DNA of 11,022 nucleotides, taken from Bacillota bacterium (GTDB lineage: Bacteria; Bacillota; Clostridia; Oscillospirales; Ruminococcaceae). Shown here one piece after another: positions 1 through 4,856 of the stretch. The position numbers and the translations under genes were made by a program. The notes under the pieces were generated by a model that made no database searches, was not told the origin of the DNA, and worked only from the letters and a program-made list of their open reading frames with translations. The stretch covers positions 1 to 11,022 of the forward strand of contig JAEWXO010000060.1 in NCBI GenBank assembly GCA_023458875.1. The letters are read 5' to 3'. The number at the start of each line of letters is the position of its first letter. Within the stretch, counting starts at the first letter, position 1.

Positions 1-49
1 TACTCGGTTCATACCCGATTGGTCGTAGGTTCGAATCCCACTGCCGCTA
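1..49 (+). tRNA. tRNA-Met (CAT), 5' end outside window
   Basis: The 3' part of a methionine tRNA. The anticodon CAT is at 10-12 in a seven-base loop (8-14). The T loop is at 30-36 and the 3' acceptor strand at 42-48, with discriminator A at 49. CCA is not encoded. Two apparent mismatches are visible: C3 against T19 at the outer end of the anticodon stem, and A27 against C39 in the T stem, so the molecule may be slightly degenerate. The 5' half (acceptor strand, D arm) lies before the window, so elongator, initiator and Ile-lysidine tRNA cannot be fully separated. The T arm and acceptor end fit an elongator tRNA-Met. The gene ends 6 bases before tRNA-Glu, so the two are probably co-transcribed. 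Confidence 0.85.
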
Positions 50-55
50 TTATAT

Positions 56-127
56 GGCCCGTTGGTCAAGAGGTTAAGACGCTGCCCTTTCACGGCGGAA
101 TCATGAGTTCAATTCTCGTACGGGTCA
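56..127 (+). tRNA. tRNA-Glu (TTC)
   Basis: A complete 72-base cloverleaf. The acceptor strand GGCCCGT (56-62) pairs with ACGGGTC (120-126), followed by discriminator A127. The anticodon loop CTTTCAC gives TTC, so the tRNA reads glutamate codons. CCA is not encoded; CTA follows. A strong terminator follows directly. Its last part, from the T loop to the discriminator, closely resembles the left end of the mobile element inserted about 525 bases downstream, which suggests that this gene type is the element's normal target. Confidence 0.97.
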
Positions 128-134
128 CTAATTA

Positions 135-177
135 AAAAAACCTGATATTCTTTTAAGTTAAGAATATCAGGTTTTTT
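135..177 (+). terminator. Intrinsic terminator of the tRNA-Met/tRNA-Glu unit
   Basis: An 18-bp perfect stem (135-152 with 160-177) around a seven-base loop, with an A run on the left arm and six T on the right arm. It could work in both directions. It lies 8 bases after tRNA-Glu. Confidence 0.92.
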
Positions 178-252
178 AATTTATAAATATTTTTCTTAAC
201 TTCATTGTATATCCGAAAAATATTATGTACTATATAAGTATAACCGTCACAC

Positions 253-651
253 AATGTAGGATACGGAGACATGGACACACTGAAGCACTATTCCCATGAG
301 CTGTATTTTGAGTCATGCTCAATGATTCTCACACTTGTAACAGTCGGAAAATACCTTGAAACCCGTTCAAAGTCAAAAACATCAGACGCACCGGGAAAGC
401 TTATCGACCTTGCTCCTAAAACAGCAACTGTTATCAGAGAAGGTATTCAAAAGGTAATTCCGGCAGAGGATGTGGTAACAGGCGATATCGTAGTTGTTAA
501 GCCGGGAACAAGTATACCTGTTGACGGCATAGTCATGCAGGGATACGGCTACGTTGAGCAGTCCGCAATCACAGGTGAAAGCATACCCGTAGAAAAAAAT
601 CCGGGTGACAGTGTCATATCAGCTACAATAAATAAAAACGGCACATTCGAT
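253..651 (+). pseudogene. copA: copA-type P1B-ATPase remnant, left piece
   Basis: An internal piece of a copper-transporting P-type ATPase. The frame is open from 244; recognisable protein starts near 253 (VGYGDMD) and an ATG lies at 271. It covers the LYFES...ILTLVTVGKYLETRSK segment before the actuator domain, then the actuator domain with its dephosphorylation motif TGES (residues 101-104 from the ATG), up to INKNGTFD. The metal-binding domain and first membrane helices are missing upstream. The CPC membrane motif, phosphorylation motif DKTG and nucleotide-binding domain are missing downstream. At 651 the frame runs into a mobile element, and codons after GTFD (SRTGHHQ...) are element DNA. 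The frame resumes as FRASKVGDGMQ at 4354. With only about 145 codons of a gene of usually 700-850, this cannot make a working pump. No ribosome binding site or promoter is evident. Confidence 0.9.
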
Positions 652-657
652 TCCCGT
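650..657. other. attL: left junction of the element in copA
   Basis: ATTCCCGT at 650-657 matches ATTTCCGT at 4352-4359 with one C/T difference. Left of it is copA (GTFD codons). Right of it is element DNA, ACGGGTCACCA. Together 646-669 read as the 3' end of a tRNA-Glu, from the T loop to CCA. The crossover must fall within or next to these eight bases; the exact cut positions cannot be seen. Confidence 0.82.
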
Positions 658-676
658 ACGGGTCACCATCAACACT

Positions 677-720
677 ACTCTCAAATGGCTTAAAATAGCC
701 GTTTGAGAGTTTTTTCTTTT
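677..720 (+). terminator. Rightward terminator at the element's left end
   Basis: Stem 677-690 with 697-710 (14 pairs including one T-G), six-base loop, then a T-rich tract to 720. It lies just inside attL and would stop transcription entering from the tRNA/copA side. Confidence 0.85.
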
Positions 721-736
721 ATTTGAAAACAGCCTA

Positions 737-756
737 TGGGTCTTATATGGGTCTTA
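737..756 (+). repeat. Left arm-site pair, TGGGTCTTA x2
   Basis: Two copies of TGGGTCTTA at 737-745 and 748-756, spaced 11 bp start to start. The same nonamer occurs near the right end of the element (4178-4208, plus an inverted copy). Direct repeats at helical spacing near both ends of an integrase-bearing element fit arm-type binding sites for the recombinase's N-terminal domain. That role is inferred. Confidence 0.7.
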
Positions 757-835
757 CGGTAATGTCGGGTAATCTCTCGTTATTGCTCTGGGATTTACAA
801 AAACATTGTAATGTGCTGTAATATTTAATATGTAC

Positions 836-862
836 TCCGAAGCATTCCGCTTCGGATTTTTT
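836..862 (+). terminator. Rightward terminator abutting the integrase stop codon
   Basis: Eight-bp stem (836-843 with 849-856) and six T at 857-862. The T run is on the plus strand, so it stops rightward reading into the integrase gene as antisense. On the minus strand the same hairpin follows the integrase stop but lacks a T run. Confidence 0.75.
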
Positions 863-863
863 G

Positions 864-2036
864 TTATGAAGCACTATTGAATTTAAGTGCGTTTGCAACT
901 GCGTCGCAGGCTTTGACCTGATACTCCTGAAACATATGACTGTATACGGAAAGAGTCGTTGTCTGATTGCTGTGACCTAATGTTCCCGATACTGTCGCTA
1001 CGTCAATTCCTGCGCCGATGAGCAAGCTTGCGTTCAGGTGACGGAAGGTGTGAACTCCATAGAACGGAAAATCATTTTCTTCACAGTATTCTTTCAGCCA
1101 GCCATAGGGAGTCTGCGGATTCATAGGTCGTCCGTCCCATTTCGTAAACAGCCTGTCGGTTTCCTGATACTTGTCACCGATTTCAAGAAATTCATTTGCC
1201 TGTACCTTGCGATAGCTTTCAAGCAAATCAAGAATATCCTTCGGCACTTTAATATAACGGTTGGAGCCTTTGGTTTTGGTATCATCGGTATAGATACCTT
1301 TCGCCTTTGTGTAGTTGGAGGTGCGCTGAATATGAATAACTCCCGTTTCAAAATTGATATCGTGCCATTCCAGACCAAGCATTTCACCACGTCGCATTCC
1401 CGTATAAATAACAAGAGTAAAATACACTCTGTATTTCAGCGGAGCTTTGCGTAACAGCTCAAAAAAGCGTTCCGTTTCTTCAATGGTGTAAACCTTGCGT
1501 TCCTTTACATCGGCTTTGGGTATTGTAACTTTGCGGCAGGGATTTGTACTGAGCATATCCATTTTTATAGCATAATCCAGTACAGTTGAAATAAACGACA
1601 GATAATGAATTATCGTCTTTTTTGCAAGTCCCTTGCCAGTGTTCTGATTAGTACCCTCCGCAGTCAGACTGTTGATGAAACGCTGTATAACTCTTGCGTT
1701 CAGCTTGTCGAGTCTGATGTGTCCGATTGCTTCATAGGTACGCTTGGTAAGCTGTCGGGAACGTGTAAGCGTCGTGCTTCTCAGATTGTGATTTGCATAT
1801 TCTTCAAACCACTGCTCCGCAAAGGCTTCAAACTTTATCGGAGATACAACGAAGCCTTTTTTACATTCCTCTTCAAAGAGAACGCATTGCCTGTTCAGCT
1901 CTTTCTCAATCTGCTTTTCGGTCATTCCTTCAGGCGGTGTCCACGTTATACGCTGGAACACCTGCTTGCCCTGAGCGTTGTAGCCGCAGGACGCTTTAAT
2001 TATGTATGAGTTGCCTCTTTTTTCATATGATGCCAT
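864..2036 (-). CDS. Tyrosine site-specific recombinase (integrase)
   Basis: A 390-residue phage/ICE-type integrase that would cut and rejoin DNA at the att sites of this element. The N-terminus (MASYEKRGNSY...) fits an arm-site DNA-binding domain, followed by a SAM-like core-binding domain (about 65-165) and the catalytic domain. The catalytic set is complete when counted from the chosen start: R215 in TGMRRGE, a lysine near 256 in TKTKG, HTFR with H329 and R332, H355 in LGHSN, and Y365 in VYSHM. Start choice: an ATG three codons upstream (2045) sits directly on the AAAGG ribosome binding site. The ATG at 2036 has a workable spacing of about 9 bases, so it is preferred. A strong promoter lies upstream. 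The gene points towards attL, with the probable arm sites between the stop codon and the junction. Length is normal for the family and no damage is visible, so it is probably active. Confidence 0.95.
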   Translation of the reverse strand: MASYEKRGNSYIIKASCGYNAQGKQVFQRITWTPPEGMTEKQIEKELNRQCVLFEEECKKGFVVSPIKFEAFAEQWFEEYANHNLRSTTLTRSRQLTKRTYEAIGHIRLDKLNARVIQRFINSLTAEGTNQNTGKGLAKKTIIHYLSFISTVLDYAIKMDMLSTNPCRKVTIPKADVKERKVYTIEETERFFELLRKAPLKYRVYFTLVIYTGMRRGEMLGLEWHDINFETGVIHIQRTSNYTKAKGIYTDDTKTKGSNRYIKVPKDILDLLESYRKVQANEFLEIGDKYQETDRLFTKWDGRPMNPQTPYGWLKEYCEENDFPFYGVHTFRHLNASLLIGAGIDVATVSGTLGHSNQTTTLSVYSHMFQEYQVKACDAVANALKFNSAS

Positions 2037-2084
2037 CTGAATCATCCTTTCTGAGATAAGTCAGCTGCACATATTCCACTTATA

Positions 2085-2113
2085 ATTTTACACATTACAA
2101 TGATTTTTGTCAA
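2085..2113 (-). promoter_or_regulatory. Promoter of the integrase gene
   Basis: On the minus strand, TTGACA (2113-2108), a 17-base spacer and TAAAAT (2090-2085). Expected transcription start is near 2078, about 40 bases before the integrase ATG. No operator is obvious. Confidence 0.8.
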
Positions 2114-2126
2114 GCGGAATACAGCA

Positions 2127-2282
2127 CTATTCCAGTTCATTTGTCCTTTGTTTCTGTACGGATTTTTCCTTCTCCTTCCCAAGAATCATATCCACATTTT
2201 TCATCACAGTATCAAGCTCCTTGATTTCGGATTTTGCTAAGTTATAAGAACTATACAGCCTGTCCTTCTCAGCATAAGGCTC
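2127..2282 (-). pseudogene. C-terminal remnant of a probable relaxase
   Basis: An open minus-strand frame of 51 codons ending in TAG at 2129-2127, with an in-frame stop just upstream (2285-2283) and no start codon or ribosome binding site. The peptide is charged and helix-prone: it begins EPYAEKDRLYSSYN, continues through KSEIKELDTVMKNVDMILG and ends TNELE. This resembles the coiled C-terminal tail of MobA/MobL-type relaxases found beside integrases in Firmicute ICEs and IMEs, where tails of the form Y-K-EI-EL-VxKNV-xIL are common. The identification rests on this pattern and on position directly upstream of int on the same strand. The nicking domain is absent, so mobilization by this copy is lost. 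Confidence 0.5.
2221..2248 (+). promoter_or_regulatory. Possible promoter of the 77-aa ORF/nucleotidyltransferase unit
   Basis: TTGATT (2221-2226), 16 bases, TATAAG (2243-2248). It lies inside the relaxase remnant, pointing right, about 70 bases before the first cargo start codon. It is the best candidate seen, but a weak match. Confidence 0.3.
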
Positions 2283-2320
2283 TTAATATCGAGCGATGAA
2301 GATACAAGGAATGATGTTAT

Positions 2321-2554
2321 TTGAATAAAACAGTCTTACTGAGTGACAAGCGTTCAGTAACAGTTGTTTCTCCCGAAAACGTAAATGCTGTTCTTTCTGA
2401 AACAGATATTGAAATGGATTATCGTGCCAGAGAAGCCGTGAAAGCAGCTATTAACAGGGCGGAAATATGCAAAAAGCCGATAGCAAAATATGATTCAACA
2501 AATAAAAAAGCGTATCTCCAAACCGCTGACAGCAAGAAGATATATGTCGAATGA
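2321..2554 (+). CDS. Small protein of unknown function, 77 aa, TTG start
   Basis: Soluble, charged 77-residue protein starting MNKTVLLSDKRSVTVVS, with EMDYRAREAVKAAI and ending SKKIYVE. It has no signal peptide, membrane helix or cysteine motif. The start is TTG at 2321: an in-frame TGA at 2312-2314 excludes anything earlier, the next in-frame ATG comes only 33 codons in, and AAGGA at 2306-2310 is well placed. The predicted shape is a short beta-rich N-terminus, a central helix and a beta-rich tail. It lies 28 bases before the nucleotidyltransferase on the same strand, so the two are probably one transcript. Small proteins next to minimal nucleotidyltransferases are sometimes toxin-antitoxin partners, but nothing in this sequence shows that. 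Function unknown. Confidence 0.75.
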   Translation: MNKTVLLSDKRSVTVVSPENVNAVLSETDIEMDYRAREAVKAAINRAEICKKPIAKYDSTNKKAYLQTADSKKIYVE

Positions 2555-2582
2555 CCAAACTCGGTTTGAAAGGTGGTAATTT

Positions 2583-2909
2583 ATGAGCGTTTACACGATT
2601 GATGAAATTGCTGACAAAGTTCAACCTATCGCCGAGACATACGATATTGACACAATATATCTTTTCGGCTCTTATGCAAGAGGTGAAGCAACCGAAAAAA
2701 GCGATATTGATTTGTATGTCGAGTTTTTCAAGCCTCTCGGTCTGCGTTATTGCAGTTTTGTCTCGGAGGTTGAAGAATGTTTGGGCAAGTGCGTTGATAT
2801 TATTACAAAGGACGCACTTTATAATCCCGCTACCTTGCAGAATAATCAAAAGCTTATTCAAAGGATTTCAGAAGAATGCAAGTGCATATACACCAAAACA
2901 GATGAATGA
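2583..2909 (+). CDS. Minimal nucleotidyltransferase (MNT) domain protein
   Basis: 108 residues with the pol-beta-type nucleotidyltransferase signature: GSYARG at 29-34, SDIDLYVEF at 40-48 (metal ligands D41 and D43) and a third acidic position at D72 in VDII. Such proteins transfer a nucleotide to a target. The best-known group are antitoxins that AMPylate HEPN ribonuclease toxins. Length is typical of the stand-alone family. The ribosome binding site AAAGGTGG is well placed. The usual partner, a HEPN (DUF86-like) gene, is not seen on either side: a 77-aa unknown lies before it and a nuclease with its own promoter after it. It may therefore be an orphan, may pair with the 77-aa protein, or its partner may have been lost. 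The family call is firm; the biological role is open. Confidence 0.9.
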   Translation: MSVYTIDEIADKVQPIAETYDIDTIYLFGSYARGEATEKSDIDLYVEFFKPLGLRYCSFVSEVEECLGKCVDIITKDALYNPATLQNNQKLIQRISEECKCIYTKTDE

Positions 2910-2974
2910 ATTTTTTACCCTCCGATTTAGCGTTGAAATGTAGAATATGCGTCATATCGGATTAAATCTGCCAC

Positions 2975-3003
2975 TTGAACATTTTTGAAAAATATGATAT
3001 AAT
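2975..3003 (+). promoter_or_regulatory. Promoter of the DUF1016 nuclease gene
   Basis: TTGAAC (2975-2980), 17 bases, TATAAT (2998-3003). Start of transcription is expected near 3010, just before the inverted repeat at 3015-3040. The nuclease therefore has its own promoter and does not depend on read-through from the nucleotidyltransferase. Confidence 0.75.
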
Positions 3004-3014
3004 TTTCATAAGAT

Positions 3015-3040
3015 GAATACTGCATAAAAATGCAGTATTC
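3015..3040. promoter_or_regulatory. Inverted repeat in the nuclease leader (possible operator)
   Basis: GAATACTGCA and TGCAGTATTC, a perfect 10-bp repeat around six bases, placed from about 12 bases after the -10 box. It has no T run and sits in the 5' leader, so an operator or an RNA hairpin controlling expression is more likely than a terminator. Confidence 0.5.
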
Positions 3041-3065
3041 CCTAACGAGAATAAAGAGGTGTGCT

Positions 3066-4118
3066 ATGTCGGAGGATAATAATATCGTTGTAAATAACGC
3101 TGAGCTTTCAGCCGAAAATACAAGTGAAACATATTCTAGAATAAGAAACAGCGTTATTGCCGCACAAGGCAGAATATACAACGCTGTCAATTCGGCAATG
3201 GTGCAAGCCTACTGGGAAATCGGCGAGCAGATTTATATTGCCTGCGGAGAAAACGACCGTGCTGAATACGGAAAAGGACTTTTAAAATACCTTTCCGAAC
3301 AACTTACAGCAGAGTTTGGTAAGGGTTTTACTGTTGCAAATTTACGGAATATGAGACAGTTCTATCTTGCATATCAAAAACGCTACACACTGTGTAGCGA
3401 ATTGAGCTGGTCGCATTATCGTGTCCTTATGCGTATCTCCGACGACAACCGCAGAACGTGGTACACCGAAGAATGTGCGAAATCAGGTTGGAGTGTACGT
3501 CAGCTTGAACGTCAGATAAACACAATGTTCTATGAGCGTTTGCTTTCAAGCAAGGAAAAGGATGCTGTTGCCGATGAAATTCAGATAACAGAGCCAAAGC
3601 CTGAGTACGAAAAGATTATCCGTGACCCCTATGTTCTTGAGTTTCTCGACCTTCCCGAAAATCCTCATTTTTATGAAAAGGATTTGGAACAGGCTATTAT
3701 CGATCACTTGCAGAAATTTCTGCTTGAGCTTGGCAGAGGCTTCAGCTTTGTTGCAAGGCAGAAGAAAATCTCCTTTGATGGACGTCATTTCTACATTGAC
3801 CTTGTGTTCTACAACTACATTCTGAAATGCTTTGTGCTTATCGACCTGAAGCTCGGCGACCTTACACATCAGGATTTAGGTCAGATGCAGATGTATGTGA
3901 ATTATTACACCCGTGAGCTTATGAACGAGGGCGATAATCCTCCCATTGGAATTGTTCTCTGTGCTGACAAGAGCGATGCGATTGTAAAGTATACGCTTTC
4001 GGAAAACGACACACAGATATTTGCTTCAAAATATATGACCTATATTCCGAGCGAAGAAGAATTCAAAAGAGAACTTCGTCTTGATGATTATAAAAAGAAA
4101 GACGATTTGCCAGAATAA
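3066..4118 (+). CDS. DUF1016 / YhcG-type PDDEXK nuclease
   Basis: A 350-residue protein of full family length. The N-terminal DUF1016 domain (about 20-165) includes YWEIGEQI and the LRNMRQFYLAY segment, thought to bind DNA or a partner. The C-terminal PDDEXK nuclease domain (about 180-335) shows a conserved acidic E208 in DLEQAI, then D245 in FYIDLVFY, D260-x-K262 in IDLKLG, and the following QMQMY. These are the metal and catalytic positions, so the enzyme looks intact. The start at 3066 has AAAGAGGTG at 3054-3062. An earlier in-frame ATG (3030) lies inside the leader hairpin and is less likely. Family members are frequent on mobile elements and beside restriction-modification genes, and are suspected to act in defence or DNA processing. 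No methyltransferase or specificity subunit is present here. Its substrate is unknown. Confidence 0.93.
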   Translation: MSEDNNIVVNNAELSAENTSETYSRIRNSVIAAQGRIYNAVNSAMVQAYWEIGEQIYIACGENDRAEYGKGLLKYLSEQLTAEFGKGFTVANLRNMRQFYLAYQKRYTLCSELSWSHYRVLMRISDDNRRTWYTEECAKSGWSVRQLERQINTMFYERLLSSKEKDAVADEIQITEPKPEYEKIIRDPYVLEFLDLPENPHFYEKDLEQAIIDHLQKFLLELGRGFSFVARQKKISFDGRHFYIDLVFYNYILKCFVLIDLKLGDLTHQDLGQMQMYVNYYTRELMNEGDNPPIGIVLCADKSDAIVKYTLSENDTQIFASKYMTYIPSEEEFKRELRLDDYKKKDDLPE

Positions 4119-4152
4119 AATCAGCCCTTCTGGACGTTCAGAAGGACTGATT
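4119..4152 (+). terminator. Hairpin right after the nuclease stop codon
   Basis: Stem 4119-4132 with 4139-4152, one C-A mismatch, six-base loop. It begins at the base after the stop codon. No T run follows, so it may be a weak terminator or an mRNA-stabilising 3' hairpin. Confidence 0.45.
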
Positions 4153-4177
4153 GGCTTGGAATATGTACAGCAATTTG

Positions 4178-4252
4178 TGGGTCTTGTATGGGTCTTATTT
4201 GGGTCTTATGAATCGAAAAATACCCCTTTGGAAGCACCGAAAATAAGACCCA
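4178..4252. repeat. Right arm-site cluster, TGGGTCTTA x3 plus one inverted copy
   Basis: Copies at 4178-4186 (last base G), 4189-4197 and 4200-4208 are exactly 11 bp apart. An inverted copy (TAAGACCCA) lies at 4244-4252. They match the pair at the left end and have the same orientation there. The exact helical phasing and placement between the last cargo gene and attR fit integrase arm sites. No other role is suggested by the sequence. Confidence 0.7.
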
Positions 4253-4351
4253 AGCGAAAATTTCCGAGTCGAAATAAACCTTGAAAAACCGCATAACAGC
4301 GTGGTTTGCGGGATTTTATCCGACTTTGCCGAAAATACGGACTTGCTTTCC

Positions 4352-4359
4352 ATTTCCGT
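4352..4359. other. attR: right junction of the element in copA
   Basis: ATTTCCGT matches the attL core ATTCCCGT with one difference. Left of it is element DNA (ACTTGCTTTCC). Right of it the copA codons R-A-S-K-V-G-D-G-M-Q continue in the frame left at 651. The C/T difference inside the core means attB and attP were not identical across the overlap. Confidence 0.82.
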
Positions 4360-4395
4360 GCGTCAAAGGTCGGTGACGGAATGCAGTGTGCACAG
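4354..4395 (+). pseudogene. copA: copA-type P-ATPase remnant, right piece
   Basis: Fourteen codons reading FRASKVGDGMQCAQ, the continuation of the actuator-domain sequence interrupted at 651. Copper ATPases usually have (F)RA-x-KVG-x-x-x-x-x-AQII here. After AQ the match stops: the next residues (YYNSDV...) are unlike the family and the frame ends at TAG 4468-4470 inside a hairpin. The remnant therefore lost its 3' end independently of the element insertion. Confidence 0.75.
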
Positions 4396-4576
4396 TACTA
4401 TAACTCAGACGTATGCATTTCCATGTCACTGATTTTTACTGTTACTATTCAGCCCATAGGGGCTGAATAGTAACCTCTATCCCCTTGTTTACGTCTCTTT
4501 TACCCCCTATTCGAGCGATAACATTATTTTACATAAATTTTATATAAATATTTTTTAATTTTTTTAAAAAAAGCTA
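4396..4576. other. Non-coding spacer between the copA remnant and the tRNA cluster
   Basis: No gene is seen. The stretch holds the 15-bp perfect hairpin at 4441-4474, a pyrimidine-rich segment with two C-runs (about 4480-4520), and a very AT-rich tract (4521-4576) leading into the tRNA promoter, which may act as an UP element. An overlapping frame across 4081-4284 runs through the arm-site repeats and is not considered a gene. Confidence 0.6.
4441..4474. repeat. Perfect 15-bp inverted repeat
   Basis: GTTACTATTCAGCCC and its exact reverse complement are separated by ATAG. No T run follows on the plus strand (CTCTATCC) and there is only a weak A/T mix on the other side, so it is not a typical terminator. 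It lies about 45 bases after the last recognisable copA codon. It could be a small mobile-repeat footprint or an RNA hairpin. Confidence 0.7.
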
Positions 4577-4605
4577 TTGACAAATCAATTTAATTGTTGT
4601 ATAAT
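4577..4605 (+). promoter_or_regulatory. Consensus promoter of the tRNA-Pro/Thr cluster
   Basis: TTGACA (4577-4582), 17 bases, TATAAT (4600-4605): a full match to the housekeeping sigma consensus with optimal spacing, preceded by A/T tracts. Start expected near 4612, about 29 bases before tRNA-Pro. Confidence 0.9.
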
Positions 4606-4640
4606 TATGAAGCTGTCGGATGAACAGTACGAATTAATGT

Positions 4641-4714
4641 CGAGGCGTAACTCAGTTTGGTAGAGTGCTTGGTTTGGGACCAAGATGCCGCAGGTTCGAC
4701 TCCTGTCGCCTCGA
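4641..4714 (+). tRNA. tRNA-Pro (TGG)
   Basis: A 74-base cloverleaf. The acceptor CGAGGCG pairs with CGCCTCG, discriminator A4714. Anticodon stem CTTGG/CCAAG encloses loop TTTGGGA, anticodon TGG. T loop TTCGACT. CCA not encoded. First gene after the consensus promoter; tRNA-Thr follows after 5 bases. Confidence 0.96.
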
Positions 4715-4719
4715 TTAAT

Positions 4720-4792
4720 GCTGGTGTAGCTCAGTTGGTAGAGCAGCTGATTTGTAATCAGCAGGTCGGGGGTTCAAGTCCGTCCACCAGCT
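4720..4792 (+). tRNA. tRNA-Thr (TGT), copy 1
   Basis: A 73-base cloverleaf. GCTGGTG pairs with CACCAGC, discriminator T4792. Anticodon loop TTTGTAA gives TGT. Identical over its full length to the copy at 4857-4929. CCA not encoded. Confidence 0.96.
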
Positions 4793-4816
4793 CTGCAAAT
4801 TATGTACTTCAAAGTC

Positions 4817-4845
4817 TTGACAAGTAGTTTAAAGTGTGGTATACT
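4817..4845 (+). promoter_or_regulatory. Promoter between the two tRNA-Thr genes
   Basis: TTGACA (4817-4822), 17 bases, TATACT (4840-4845). It is placed to start transcription just before the second tRNA-Thr, so this copy and tRNA-Tyr can be made independently of the first promoter. Confidence 0.87.
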
Positions 4846-4856
4846 TTAAAAGCTGT

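Larger units (their letters stand above)
651..4355. mobile_element. Integrative element of about 3.7 kb (tyrosine recombinase type) inserted in copA
   Basis: Joining 651 to 4354 gives GTFD-FRASKVGDGMQ in one uninterrupted frame, the expected order of a copper ATPase. This marks both ends of the insertion, and the offset between the matching core sequences is 3,702 bases. The left end carries the recombinase, transcribed towards the left junction. The middle has a relaxase tail remnant and three rightward cargo genes. Repeats TGGGTCTTA lie at both ends. The end sequence resembles a tRNA-Glu 3' end. No excisionase, replication protein or complete transfer gene is visible. It is therefore best described as a reduced integrative or mobilizable element, possibly moved only with help from a relative. 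The small coding capacity and relaxase scrap suggest decay from a larger ICE or IME. Confidence 0.85.

Noticed and set aside
128..669. A small element between tRNA-Glu and its partial copy at 646-669, with the integrase outside it
   Set aside because: The part left of 651 is copA coding sequence in frame, and the same frame resumes at 4354. This places the insertion from 651 rightwards. The tRNA-like reading at 646-653 arises from copA itself.
1038..1454. Plus-strand frames opposite the integrase (also 1605-2009)
   Set aside because: They are antisense shadows of a gene with a complete catalytic set, and their peptides resemble no known protein.
4178..4252. Short phased repeats as a CRISPR array or replication iterons
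   Set aside because: Units are nonamers at 11-bp steps with no spacers of CRISPR size, and there is no replication gene. Matching copies at both element ends fit integrase arm sites better.
4081..4284. A 67-codon plus-strand frame overlapping the end of the nuclease gene
   Set aside because: It overlaps the nuclease in another frame, runs through the hairpin and the arm-site repeats, and has no convincing ribosome binding site.
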